64,000 bases of DNA from Glandiceps talaboti (GCF_964340395.1 NC_135553.1:14981001-15045000); one strand, 5' to 3'. Positions 50,438-63,598 are shown, counted from the first letter of the stretch. The notes: generated by a model from the letters alone, not told the origin. Program-made: numbers and translations.

Positions 50438-53400
50438 ATGAAGCTGGGAAGTATTTTTCGTCATTATTTTCAAGGTATGTACCACTTGATTAAGTTTTTG
50501 ATATAACATTTCATGCATAACGTGGATGCATGCAGTCGAGGACGTGCTTGGGGCAGTAGGCACACGTCCATTGGTGTGTTGGAGCCCCGGGGTTGGCACC
50601 CGGTGTATAGTACCGTGTATTGTGTTAACTTGTGTTCAGCGTTCTATTTATTAAGATAGACAGGTAGTATACGTTGACACCTTTTATACCCACTGTAAGT
50701 TTCAAACATTGATGCACCAAGGAAAATTTTCAGTTAGTACCCGCATGGAAGTATCCCACCCGTAAACATTTCGGTGAAGAAGCGTTATGAGATTATATTT
50801 AGTACGGAGTCGGTCAAGTTACCTTGGCTCCGTTACTAGACATTGCTGTATGATTGAACATTTACAATTGGTGCAAACCGCAAATCTGGTCTAGGAATAC
50901 GGCCAGATTTTTCTTTTTTTACCTTTATTTCCTTCGTATACTGAAGTTTGTTTACTATTTTGTCGTTCTTCGAAGCATCACCCACGTGGACACTATGCCT
51001 CTTCACTTATCAACCATTACATCACGTACACCGTTCTTCTCTGTTACAGATTGTCAAATGAAGTGTCAAGCTCGTATGGTTGAAAATCAAGACACTCACA
51101 CTTTTGGTCTGGATGTCCTCTGCTATGATTCGGATAAGAAATTGTCAACAATGGGAAATTATCACCACAGGGTTGGAGGATCAGCAATTGCCAAAACAAT
51201 CAAACAAGGTAAGAGAACATCCCTTCTTCTCATTCGGTCCTACCACAAACAAGTAAGAAACTGCCCGAGACAAAACTGACGCTCACCTATATAATGTTTT
51301 GGCCGATATTTGAGAAAAATGATCTGTAAATGTTTTAGTTGTCGTAATGGTCTTACGCATTTATAAATCGAAATTTGACAGTAAGTTTATAGCTATTTTT
51401 GGCCAGTTGGTTATCACACAGTGTGTATTGATTGAACCCGCTATACTATTGCCTGTACAACAAGTTCCGTGACTGAAAAGTTGTATTGCTCGAATTATTT
51501 TGTTTTTGGTCAATATATACTGGTTATGCTTTTCCTTCAACATTGTTGACAAAAGTTCACACGTTGTATACGTATGGTATGACTGCTGTGATGCCGGATT
51601 GTCTCATGTCCTTCTCATGGTTTCCATATTTACTATATTTTACTTACGGTTACTTCTTCCAAATTTCTTGACCAGGTGCCATAGCAGTGAGACTAGTTTC
51701 AGAATGTTTTGAGGCAGACACCAATGCAGGGGAAGATCCGTCCTTAGAACAGCTGGAGAAAGACTTCAAAGGGTTGGAGTTTGAGAAACAATTTGCCTGT
51801 AAATTCAAAAACAGTCCTGTAGACAAGGGAGTGTTTGGTAAAGTGTTTGTGGAAAGAATTCTACCTGATGGTCATAGAGAAGACATCTTCAAGTTCAATC
51901 TTATCAAGGTGAGACAGCTATTTTGAAAAAAATAGTATTACATTTTCTGTCCATATTAATATAGTAAAATATGAAATTATAGATTTGAGAATTCAATTTG
52001 AAAAAATACTATTATGATGAGGATTTCAGGATGATGCATTGAAGTTGGTCATTGGCAGATACCGATAATAATACTGGCTAAAATGGACGTGAAAAGTTAT
52101 GTTCTTGTAGATCTTCTCATCCATGAATTCACTACAGTTTGTTGACCAAATGTTTTCTCTATTCCTTCCTTTCAGAGTGGCAATGAAAACAAAAGTCCTG
52201 TAGATATTGATCCATGGATGTTACACACTTTCACAGAACTTGCAGGTGAGTGTTCTTGAGTTTACTGTGTATTGCATAAAGTATATTTTCACTGTCAAGT
52301 TTCATAATCACTGCATACGTCTGCCTGTAATCTTTACTCTATATGGCTCATAGTAATCATATAGCCCATAGTTCACATTTCATATAAGCAGAATTCACAC
52401 TGATTTACTTATGACAAACATTTTACTTTTCTATTGACTAGGTATACATAATCTTAGCACTGGTAAAAATTTGGAAATATTGGCCAAAAAGCTTGGCTTT
52501 ACCCGGCATGAAATCAATCAGCAACTGAACACCAGTGTGGACCCATTCTCTCAACTCTTGATGTTATTTATGCAACGTGGAGGAACACAGGGTGAAATTC
52601 TACAAGCCATGCATGATGTGAAGTCTAAAATGACATCCACAGAATGTACCCCTACTAAGGAACCTGACCAGGGGAAATCAAGATGGCGATCTTTATTTAG
52701 CTTTGGAAGTTCCTCAACGAATTTGTCTACAGCAAATGAAGGTATGTACATTTTTGTTAACACTATGAATAGTACTTGTAATAATTAGAAGCAAATATTT
52801 AAGTCCACCAACAAAATGAAAGTGTTGGGGATCAATTGTATTTGTAACATAAAATGTACAGAATTGAATGATTTAGTCTTCAATAACATACACATTACAT
52901 GTACTTAATTGTAAGCTTTATTTATCTTTATCTTCGAGTACTGTTCCAATTACTAACTTATCTATTTTTGTTTCACTTGCAGGAATCATCCATCCTGAAA
53001 AACATAATTCATCAATTTGCAAGAAGAGAACACTTTCATTATCATGTGAAAATGACAGCCCCAACAAGAGACAGTGTCGCAGTCCTCTTCGTGATGTTGC
53101 TGTTAATATAATGCCCACAACAAATCTCTCGCCACAAACCAGGGAAAGTACATTTGACCAACAGCTATACACTCGTGAGAAAACACCAGAGTGTTCTCGA
53201 ACAATTCAATTCTTTGGTGAAAATGGTCAGTACAAAGTTGTGCACCAACAGTCAACACCTTCTCCTCCACGGCGACCAACAAAGCCTTCAATGTGTATTG
53301 ATAATTCTCCAATTCCTCTCTCAATGACATCTTTTCAGCAGTCGTTGTTTACCCCAGCACAATTTTCTGTTTCATTTTCTCCACCCCCTCTCGGTCGTAA

Positions 53401-53737
53401 TAAGGCACGTAGAGATCTAGTACTATCAGACGACAACGAAGAACTGAGTGAAAAGAATTTGTTTGACATTGCAGGACTTCTAATGCACAATTGGAGAACT
53501 CTTGGCCATGCATTGTCCATAGAGGAAACTGACTTGTGTTCTATTGAACATTCTCATCGTGGTAATGTCCGTGAACAGGCATTTCAGATGTTACATATGT
53601 GGAAAGTTCAAAGTCCTGAAGAGTGTACCAAAGGTAGACTGTATAGATCACTGTGTGAAGTGGGACTAAATCACATTGCTTTTAAATTCAGTGGAGCAAA
53701 ACGACGTCCATTAGCTGACCTCTGTGTTAATTATTAA
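50438..53737 (+). CDS. Tandem death-domain protein, copy 2 (DD2), 6 exons
   Basis: Paralogue of the gene at 8585. Exons: 50438-50474, 51050-51208, 51676-51908, 52176-52245, 52442-52741, 52983-53737; 1554 coding bases, 517 aa. Exons 1, 2, 3 and 5 match copy 1 exactly in length; exon 4 is 6 bases longer and exon 6 is 12 bases longer. Phases and GT-AG sites agree throughout. Exons 2 and 3 differ from copy 1 at about 4 of 159 and 6 of 233 bases, and the C-terminal death domain (from about residue 426) is almost identical at DNA level. Exon 4 and the first half of exon 5 are clearly diverged. The last residues differ (LCVNY in place of VFSFIN). No disabling change was seen, so both copies look functional. 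Same inferred role: a death-fold adaptor, possibly nuclear. Confidence 0.88.
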
Positions 53738-54436
53738 ATCAAAGCAATCATAATCATCCTCATAGGAAATATTTCCCTTCATGTAAATTATGAAATGCAG
53801 TGATGTTGAACAAAATAGATATTTATATTTTTTTATATGGTATATCAACTATGTGAACGTTTTAAACTCAGAGCTTTATTATTTGTTTTGCATGAAATGT
53901 AAACATATCAGAAATAGGTCTATATACCTATATATCTGTTAGGTGTTACTGCCATTCTATCATTTTATTATGGTTTTGTTTTCCTGTCTCAATGAACTTT
54001 GGCTATACTGTATTCCTTACAAGCCTACGTCAAATATAGATATGCAACTAAGAAAATTGTATTCTGATTTACCTTGTATTTATTCTAATTTTGAGGTGTT
54101 TGACATCTATAATTGTACAGAAAGTTTATATTTGTATTTATATATATAGATTTTACTTACATTATATATTTGGAATAATTATCCTATACTCTCCCTGTCA
54201 CCTTTCACAGCTTATATCGTGTATGATATCAAATACAGTTTGGTATTTTGGGATAGATTTATGTCAAGCAAAGCTTATATGTATTGTAACTACAATTATT
54301 TATATCAACTAAAGCTTTCTAACTATAATGTTAAAATGTGGGTGTCGTTCCTGAATACCAAAGTGTCACTGAATTGTCACTTTTTGCATTTATCAAATTT
54401 TATAAATATTTATTTTATGTAATAAATATAAATAAA
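53738..54436 (+). promoter_or_regulatory. DD2 3' UTR
   Basis: AT-rich sequence after the DD2 stop, with AATAAA at 54421-54426 and 54431-54436. Patches align to the DD1 3' region (for example around GAAATGTAAACAT), but no pentamer array like that of copy 1 is present. Confidence 0.4.
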
Positions 54437-54589
54437 GTGATCGTGAAATTCAAATGCAAACTTTGTCGTTGTTGGATATTATATACTTTTTTTTACAATC
54501 CTGTTATCCTAAGCAATGATGTTGAAGTATGACAACATTTTTGCTGAATTCAACAAGCTGAACAATTACAAATGTGATCAAGTATCCCC

Positions 54590-54725
54590 TCCCCCTTCAT
54601 ACTGGTGTTTGGAGGGAAACATGGGGGTGGGGGGGGGGGGCAGAATTTATATATATATTCTTTCCCCCACCCCCACCTCCTCTACTTTATGGTGTTTGAA
54701 GAGAAGCATGGAAGCATCCTATATT
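54590..54725. repeat. G/C-rich duplicated segment
   Basis: Two diverged ~80-base copies (ACTGGTGTTTGGAGGGAAACATGG and TATGGTGTTTGAAGAGAAGCATGG types, with CCTCCCCC tracts). A G-rich run is at about 54624-54642. Confidence 0.55.
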
Positions 54726-54832
54726 TTGTCTCACCCCATCCCGCCCTGATATATTCTGTTCATTCCCTTAGGTGAGATGTTCTCTATATGAGGATTGGGA
54801 ATAAAAAGACTAACTGAGGGAGACAGGTACGT

Positions 54833-54932
54833 CTGTAAGATATGCCATGACAGGCACCCTCACACATCGGTCAACCCCCTCCCAGAGAGAGGGGAGGCCC
54901 ATGAGGCCCAAACAAAACAACATATCTTACAG
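54833..54932 (+). mobile_element. CTGTAAG-ended MITE, copy 2
   Basis: Ends CTGTAAGATATG / CATATCTTACAG; core CACCCTCACACATCGGTCAACCCC matches copy 1 in inverse orientation. Flanks GGAGACAGGT and GGAGACAGGG suggest a duplicated target. Confidence 0.65.
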
Positions 54933-55500
54933 GCTAGGAGACAGGGTTAGGGATAGTAAGCTGGAATGTAGGATGGTGATATTAGATTTCATAGTTAGTA
55001 GTCATATCACATATAGGATGTCTTACACTGTGACCAAGTTATCATAGTTAGTTATTGAGTAGCTGGCAAGTTTTCAAAATTCTGAATACCCTTCTTTACC
55101 TCTTTCAATAATCTCTGTTTCAGTTGTGAATATACAAGACAAACTATTGAAGAAGATGTGTCATCCACTATGCAACGTACAGGTATATTACAAATTAAAC
55201 AATTATATTAAAAATATCTCTTTTAAGGGAGTGTTTGAGTGTCTTCCAGTTTTTATCCTTCGAGCAAGTATACCTAACCTTTACCTGCACACATATGTAT
55301 ATATATTTCAGAGATGGCCTTATTGACTTGATGTAACATCAAGGCATATTTCCACTAATTATCGTAAACCACAGACCTCTTTACGACACAGTCCAAGATG
55401 CTTTGGTTTGCAAGAATGATTTTCACTGACTTTCATCCATTGTGAAATTGTTAATTACATTATTTGGGACCAATTAAGACCAAACAAGTCTATCAGTCCA
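54933..55500. other. Intergenic between DD2 and X3
   Basis: Weak similarity of 55360-55400 to 4545-4600. Nothing coding recognised. Confidence 0.35.
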
Positions 55501-55630
55501 ACATTGGACTTGAGGGCACTAGTCACATGCTGATAGTTGTGTATTGCATTGTATTGTTGATAATATAAATACTTTAAGACAAATGAAAGGTGTTCAAAGT
55601 TTTGTGTGTTTCTTTTACACATCAATTCTC

Positions 55631-58600
55631 TCAAACTGAGTTTTTCTTCTCAATATCCAAACTCTTGTTAAGTTTGTACACCAAGTTGTGGACCTCATGC
55701 TGATGAAGTAGAGAATGACAGCTGGCTATCTTCATCTCACTTTCATCTAACAAAATACAGATGTCAATGATTTTGACTTTGATCCATTCATCTATGCATT
55801 CACTATCAACTTCAAATGTGTTATTTCTTTGTATCCAGGTTGATTTTACTATTATTCTAAATCCCCCTGCAATTCACACATCTTGAATAGTTTTATTTAC
55901 CAATGTGTCAAAGTTCTAAAAAGATTCATTCAAATGGGCAGTCCCTCACTGTTTTAGGGTCTTCCTTTCTCATTGTTTATGAACAAGTAATTCTAAGGCC
56001 ATCAACACTTTCTTCAAAGTTAAACAGAAGAAATTTACATGTCAATGAACTAAGTTAGTTCAAGGAAAGCTAAGTAAGTAAGGCTAGGAAATCAATGTCA
56101 AGGGTAAACAAAGTTTATTTTAAGAAAACTTTACTTATCAAGACAGTAGAATGAACAAGCAATTTATTTACTTGAAGTACATGTATAATAATGATGAGAA
56201 AAAAGTGTACCACATCGACAAATACTTGGTGCTTGGATTTGTTGTGAACTTTAACTCTACTCATGCTCTGTGGCACTCACACATTACCAAGACAACCACT
56301 GTAGGTTACCTAGCAGTCCATCTAGAACACAGTCCCTCTATCAGAGGGACTGTGCCTAGCAACAGTAGCTACTGAAGTTTAACATCAAAAAGATATCTGC
56401 CCAGTTACCACCTTTCACCAGGGTGAGAATTACAAGTTCATTCCCAATTAGATACAGATGACATTGATTTATAAGGGTGACAGTTTACAGTTTAACTTGA
56501 CAACCTCCCACTCTCAATCAACACGTGGTTGGCAGGTTTGTAAACTCAGTCAGTACAAACTTATGATTCTAATTTTCATTATTTTGCATATATTTAACAC
56601 AAAATAAAACTGAAGTATAAATACTGGGTATATGTTCAATACTTATCAAAAGAAAAATGCACAAGATTGGACTTGAAGTATGTCAATGTTTGCTTTTCAC
56701 AAATATTTCCAATACTAGACCACAAACAGAGTTCAGATGTCTGATGTCAAATTTACTAATTCACACTGACTGGCCTAAAAATTAATAATAAGTGTGAGAC
56801 ACACTGTGGTGTGAGAACTATAAGTTGATTACAGATGGATTTACAAATAAAAAATCACATGTAGCAGTGAAAATATCCTATGTCAGGCTGGTGACATCTA
56901 TTTACATGTTGATAAAAGACAATTATCTAGCAAGGTACCTGATATATGTCTACCTTTATCTTCAGCCATTCTCTAAATTTGATAAAGACTTGGTTTGCAA
57001 GTTAAGTTGAAAAGCTTCCCCATCACAGTGTAAATTAGAAATCATTGATACCTTTGTGATAGCAGATAGTCAGATATTAGATTTAGATTTCATACACACT
57101 TATCAACTGTTACCTACATACAGACTTACTCCCCCTCCCCCAAGGACTCTACTTCATGCGAGTGTAACTATGATATGTTTTCTGTTAGAGAATATTTCAA
57201 AGGACAAACTTGTGTATTTGAAATCTATCAACAGCTTGGCTCTCTCCCAGTTTTATTATTATGATTCAATGACTTCATAAGATCTTATCAACTGTTACCT
57301 AGATACAAGACTAAGTCCCACCTCCAAGGAACCTTTGTACTTTTCTTCATTAATACTTGCTAGGTAGAGTATACTTTAATAATGCATGAGTAACAATGCC
57401 AATTTTGAAATTGAAAGAGAACATGAACACTATAAATATAAATAGAGAGATGCCATTTTGATTATAATTCATCACCTAAATACAAGTATTCTTATTTTAA
57501 TTCTGTTTTCTGTATTTTCAACAATAGTACACATTTTCTTGGAGGTATTCTAGAATGAGAACACTTCTTTCATTTTGTTCTCATTCCTGGAGTCCCAGAA
57601 CCTGACTGGACCTTGATAGGAAACTTGATGGTGATGATCAGAAGACTGTAAAATATGTGATGGTAATTAAAGATTAGAGTTATATTTAACTCTTTCATAA
57701 TATTGACATTTCTCACAGTCATGATGTGAACACATCCATATATTTAAACTTTGATCACAAGATTTTTTACTGAAATCACTTTGATTATCATTAAAGAAAG
57801 TTGAACACTTTAACATTGTTATTGTTGGTAAATTCTAAGTGCATCATTTATTGAAGAGGTACAATTCTACAATTTTCTTTTAATCAACTTGTCTGAATAA
57901 AGTTATATCTGTGACCAGTTAGTTGACAGTTGACTTTACCTATTTTACTGTCAACAGGTATAAAACCAAATGTCAAAGGTCAATATAAAACAAACTGTTA
58001 AATATCTAACATATTGATATTGTCTTTTCTCTCTCACTCCCCTCCCCTACAAAACAAACCATGTAAAACATGTCATTTTCACACATGCCTTGATAACTGC
58101 TAAGACTATGTCAACGCAGCTGGGATTACCTTTGATTATGCTTTTGTAGAAAGAATCTAAGAATGATGAAAAGCTGATAAGAAAGTTACCATAGAAACAA
58201 ACAACAAACAAACAAAACAAACAAGTTTGGTTTAAACAGAAACATCCATGGTTGAAATGAATATTATATGTAAAACTATATGCATGTAAACTTTTATTTT
58301 TTCTTATTGTCATGACATGAATCCATTGAAGATTGGCAAAATATTACAATTTATGTACAGAATTCTAATCAAGTAATCCCACTTTAATCATTCCTCAAAC
58401 ATTCTTGTTTACTTCTCAAGTCACAAGTAAACAGATCTCCTTGTAAGGTCTAATCAGTACCTCAATAGATCTGAGGTGCAAACTCAGACAGCCGAGAGAT
58501 GATGTGTAGTGATACACCCATGGTAGAACCATACACCTTGCCCTACTATGTGTAGTGTCTGTGTTTAAACTCTATATGACATACAGAGAAATAACACTAA

Positions 58601-60209
58601 ATAATACCTTAAATCCTAATATTGAATGATAGGTTGCAGTTACAGAACAGTGAACACTTTGAATCATGAATAGTTTGCATTTCCCATTTACAAAGAAAAT
58701 TTGTCAGTGAAAAACTACACAACCAAAGTTGCTTTGTGCATTTTAAACCTATCAATTGGCTATCAGTATGAACCTCAAACACTTTTTCAAATGAGTATAC
58801 TCTAGGCATTATATATGTGTAACTACAGTTTCAGTTTTGTCCTGGATGCATGAACCAGCCATGGTCTTTCATCATCACCAATCAACCATTTTGTTTGGTC
58901 AGCTTGCTACACAAAGACATTGGTGCGTGTTTCTTGTACTTGTCACACTTTGCAAACATTCTTACACACTACAAGAAGACTTACATGAAATGTTGACTTT
59001 TACAATTTGTAACATTTACCGGAACTGGTTTTTTGGTATGTGTAATGTACTAAGGAAAAGGAGCCATTGCAGTGTTGCATGGAGACCCTTGTATCATGGA
59101 AGTATCACCAACATACTTCCATGCCTGTATCAAACTTAGAGATATATTTTTGACATTGTATTGACATCTCCTGGCACCAGGTATAATTACAGTACAAAGG
59201 GTGCAAGTCCAGTGTTCCTAGCACTGTGTGAACAGATTGATATACTACAGACTTGTCTGTTTATTGAAAGTGTGAATCCCAAGGTCTGACTATTGGTCAT
59301 GGCACCAGATACAATATATCCTTAGCAGTGTGAATGTCTATAATTACCCAAGAATGGAGACAGAGAGTTTGAGCTTTCATCTGCTATGGCCCCAGACAAT
59401 TGTTACCCAACCCAGTCCCACCCCTCCCTTTTCATTTTGTTCTTCAATTGTGTTCTGTATTGTAGCCTTTTCCTTTGTATTATTGTGGATAATAAAATAA
59501 ATAAATAAATGAAAACAAGCTAAGTTAGAGTACTGCAAGGAGTCTCTTGTATCAAATTAAAGTTTCAGAATACAAATAAATCTTTATCATGCATACCTAG
59601 AATTACTTCAATTGAGATACAATGTATCTGTACTTACTGTGGAAGTCTGTGTGACCAGCAGGTGACAGATTTCACAGGGAATTCGATCCATGAAATAGAA
59701 ATGTACACTTAAGATTGTGACCTGCTGAAAGATCAGGCAGTACTCCACTAGAAATGAACAGAATTGTGTTAGCTATACATTATTATTCTAATGTGAAGAG
59801 AGGTAGATATACTATATAGGGCTGTTTCCTCAAGTTTGACGATTCATGGCACTAGGTATAGTGACATAGATATGTATGTACAGGCCTGTCTACCACCACC
59901 TGTTGATGGTATTATGTAGTTTGCTATATTATTGAAGACTATCAAAGTAGAGCTGTGAAATGACTAACGTGATTTCCCATCTCCAGAAAGTTGTCAAACA
60001 CTAATAGTTCAAAATGCTGTTACCATGGAGAGTGATGATTACCTAGTAAGAAAAGATATAGATAGATACAGTACAGGCTTGTCTCCTCAGAAGTGTGAAT
60101 CCTTCCCGTCAGTCTACATGTCATGGCACCAGGTACAGTATATCTCTAACAGTGTGAATGTCTAATTGCCCAAGAATGGAGACAGAGAATATGATTTCTC
60201 ATCTGCCAT
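55631..60209 (-). pseudogene. X3: third copy of the unknown minus-strand gene, donor lost
   Basis: The terminal exon 55631-55866 has its stop at 55631-55633 and 77 residues, and here a clear GCAG acceptor precedes GGGGATTT. The internal exon 57909-57947 (KIGKVNCQLTGH) has AT in place of the GT donor. The ATG exon at 60207-60209 (MADEKSYSLSPFLGN) has a perfect GCCATGG context but ends in TAG, where X2 reads on through TATATAGAC. A second ATG-exon relative is near 59340-59390, with ATA in place of ATG. The copy looks broken at two splice or frame positions, yet its terminal exon is intact, so alternative exon use cannot be excluded. Confidence 0.35.
56328..56354. repeat. CACAGTCCCTCT perfect hairpin insertion
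   Basis: Arms at 56328-56339 and 56343-56354, 12 bases each, perfect, loop ATC. Part of a ~46-base insertion bounded by CCTAGCA repeats that is absent at the matching places in X2. Confidence 0.65.
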
Positions 60210-60375
60210 GGCCCCAGACTGGGATATAATTAGTTAATGTCTTTGTAAAAACAATGGATAATTTCTCAGTTTTTGTTTGTTGTAATTGTGTGTGAATGGT
60301 AGTGATCATCTTGGTGAGAATGTTATGGACTTGCAGTCTACTGGCAAATAGCCTAGTAAGCAAAGCATCTACACC

Positions 60376-60639
60376 TTGCTGCAAAGCAATGAGGCACATG
60401 AGGTAGACTGCAAGGTGCCAAGGCAGAAACTTATTGACTTCACTGGTGACATGTCAAAATTATTACCTGTGTCTTTGACTGATAGAAAGTATTATCTTGA
60501 TCGATGCACCAGTGAAACATTTATTACTGATGTAATTATTACCCCAATTGAAGATATAATGGTCAGATTTCTAACTACACTACTTCTTAATGGGGTAGAA
60601 TTTAGCAAATTATTATTGACAATCCCTGACATAGTTTAG
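60376..60639 (+). other. 87-codon open frame in X3
   Basis: Open plus-strand frame with a protein-like composition (QKLIDFTGDMSKLL, DRKYYLDRCTSETF). The X2 counterpart at 42060-42300 carries stops and indels, so the frame is not conserved. No splice or start support; probably not a gene. Confidence 0.15.
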
Positions 60640-62960
60640 CACTATCCATGATCTCGCCGATCTCTGGTATGCTACCACATGTAGCAGCTAGACAACCCCT
60701 GACACTATTTTGTACAACATTTATATGCTGACACACTTCAATAACCACTCTTTTTGTACACCCAGATATATAGACAATATAGACAAGAAAATAAGAATGA
60801 AAGTGTCTCTTGTACAACATCATGTCAATCCACTTTAATGTTACTATCAAAAATGAATCACCCATGGTGTTAGACCCTCAGACAATTTTGCTAACTTTAA
60901 AAGCAACCACAGGTCTTCACACAGCTAGTGCCAAATGTGATATTGGGGGGCTAGTGCATCAGTCTTACTGTTATTGTAGGTTTTTGTTCCGCAATCTTCC
61001 AAGTTCAGATCCAAGGTCTTGTTACAAGACAAGGTGTTTGCATGGAGATATAAGGAGATGGTGTTTGTTATCATGGAGGTATTATGGACATATAAGGGGA
61101 AAATACTGTACCTCCATGGATGTATGAAATACCCATACTGTGATAACCAGTTTAGCTACTCTGTTTAGATTTACACTGAGATCTTTCCTAGAGATTTATG
61201 ATTTTCAAGGGCAACTGTTTATACATGCATATTACAAACAAAAGGTAGATATCACTTGGTAAATGTCATTATTATGATCTTGTGACAAACAGGAGGGATC
61301 GAATTATTACACATGGGAGACAGTGTAGGACAATGACCTGTTGGAGTCAGTCATATGCAAATGAGTATTGTTCAGAAGTCTGTTCTGAATGGACTCTTTC
61401 ACACCTGGAACAGAAAGACCAACCCTAATGATGGTGTAATAATGGAGTATGGATTGGTCTTGTTTTTATTCTGAAATACCAGACTTGTCTGTGGAAATAC
61501 CAAATAAATTTGATACATGAAAAAAGCAAGTAATTTCTGGAAATACAATTTAGAACACCACATTTTTTCTTCAAGGGAAATTCTTTGTTGTTTTATTTCA
61601 AGTGAAACAGATTTGATTGAAGAATATTGCCATAAAACATAAAATGAAAACATATTGTATTATCCAAACTGACCACATAACCTATCCAGTCATAATGCTA
61701 TGAAAACAAGAGGTCAGGGGGAGACTTTCAGTTGCTAAAACGTTGTTTGCTTGTTTGTATAGCATTTAGAGTTTGTCTTGTTGGTTTTCCCAGAGTCACC
61801 AAAAGAGTATTACACACTCTCTGTTATGTAGTCTCCAAACATGATATTGTCTTACTTGTCAGATACTTGAAGTTGATTCAGTGCAAATGTGAGAATGTTA
61901 TGTCAGAGTATGGACACTTTTACTTTCATTTTTTGTCTGCCATGTTTACCTGTGGTACATACCATTATAAACATTCTATTGTTCTCTTGTACTTGTATTT
62001 TGCTCTTGCCTAAAAGGTTGACCAGATCATGGAAGTGCCCAGATTTATCTCCACAAATTGTTTGTTTTAAACAGAAAGACTGCCTATGCAAGAGGACTGA
62101 GAAAATTATTCTCAAATCAGATCTGCAGATTTTATGATTATTTATCCAGTTTTGAAATGTGTCATGAAGTAATTTGGTGTCATTTGTAGAGAAATTCAAA
62201 TACCATGTAAGGCTTAGAAAAACACACTTCAATCAAGATTAACGTTATAGCTGTCCTTTTTTAAGGACCACTTTGCTGTATTAAGCCTTGCAAATTGACG
62301 TTGAATAGTGAAATGATTTCATGTATTCATTGTTGTTACAACTTGGTTAAATCCATGGCTTGGCAATTGTTACAGTTCATCCATGTCTTATCCCAGCTTA
62401 TTTCATCAATAGACCTGAACTCTAACTTAAACTAGGATCAGTAAATACAGTTTATTGGCTAATTGCATCTTTGCAAAGTGTGTCTTTATGAGGTTTTCAA
62501 AATAAAGATTAAAATTTACCTTGCTGTCAGCTGGCACATTACATAGTTTTTATCCAGACTGAAGGTTGAATGCACCTTGGGGGACGAATTTCAATGGAAA
62601 TCGAAGGTTTCAAATCTCTCCAAGTACAGTTTGTCATTTGGAAGCTTGCTTTGCATCTTCTTTGAAGTAATAATATAAATTTTGGGTCCACCATCTTGTT
62701 TTCAAGGACATCGCCAATTTGTTATATTCCCTTTAACATGTTAACACGGCAGTGACCATGTTGGATTCTAAAATGGTTTAATTTTGACCTATATTTCCTC
62801 ATTTTTTTCTTGATTTTAACTGAGAATGAGTTGGGGGTTTTTAAACAAGGTAACAGCAAATGTTGAAACAGGTGATTTTCAAGGCACATTTCACATTAAA
62901 TTCCAACTTTTGGAGTTCACCCAGAAATTCTTTTGGATGGGACAAAATGTGTTGTAGTTT
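60640..62960. other. Right flank of X3, intergenic
   Basis: Contains the CATGGAGGTA palindrome at 61072-61118 and segments matching X2 (61330-61470 and 62285-62470). Nothing coding confirmed. Confidence 0.4.
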
Positions 62961-62962
62961 GG

Positions 62963-63598
62963 TCAAAACCGTAAATTCGAGTTTTGACCTCGTATAAGTA
63001 CTAGTATATGCTTGGAGGTAAGAAGGACCGTGGTATATGTGTTCATTATTGAAATAAATAGTGAAGCATAATATAATGTAACACCGTGTATAAATAAAGG
63101 ACAAAACTTGTAAATGCAGGCTAGGTTGCAAACACTAAAATACATCTTTGTGGTGAATTTATGAATCTGTGGCAGTTTAGTTGCACGTAAAAACATAGAA
63201 GTTAAAAATCTGAAAGATATTGAAGTAATCACAGGTGTGTAAAGGCATTGCTTGGTTATATATATATTCTTCTCTGTTATACATGTACCATAGAGAAGAA
63301 TGTGGGAACAAGAATAAACATTGTTTTGAAACTTGGATATCAAAATATTGTAATAGTCCAACGAAGTACTGCTACTGACAGGTGTGACACATCTCAACAT
63401 TGTCAAGTTTTTCTCAAATAACAGAGTTTTAAATGGTATTTGTATAGTAAATTGTGTAGACCTACTGTTAAATTTGACGCCAGTATTGAGAACAAAATCA
63501 ATAAATTGGTTTTTCACTAGGAAGGAGCAAGCTCTCATAAAGGCTGACATTCCTTGTTCTTGCGGTGTATCTATTAGAGTAAGGAAGTCCCATTGCAT
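62963..63598 (-). CDS. 211-codon ORF, unknown
   Basis: One of the two longest uninterrupted frames in the window. At local base composition I estimate a stop every ~15 codons, so 211 open codons are unlikely by chance. The first third (WDFLTLIDTPQEQGMSAFM) looks most protein-like. The C-terminal half has hydrophobic segments that could be membrane-spanning (LFIHGVTLYYASLFISIM). A GTGAAA donor-like site after TTCCTA could make only the first ~27 codons an exon. No family recognised, no promoter or poly(A) context seen. Confidence 0.3.
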   Translation of the reverse strand: MQWDFLTLIDTPQEQGMSAFMRACSFLVKNQFIDFVLNTGVKFNSRSTQFTIQIPFKTLLFEKNLTMLRCVTPVSSSTSLDYYNILISKFQNNVYSCSHILLYGTCITEKNIYITKQCLYTPVITSISFRFLTSMFLRATKLPQIHKFTTKMYFSVCNLACIYKFCPLFIHGVTLYYASLFISIMNTYTTVLLTSKHILVLIRGQNSNLRF

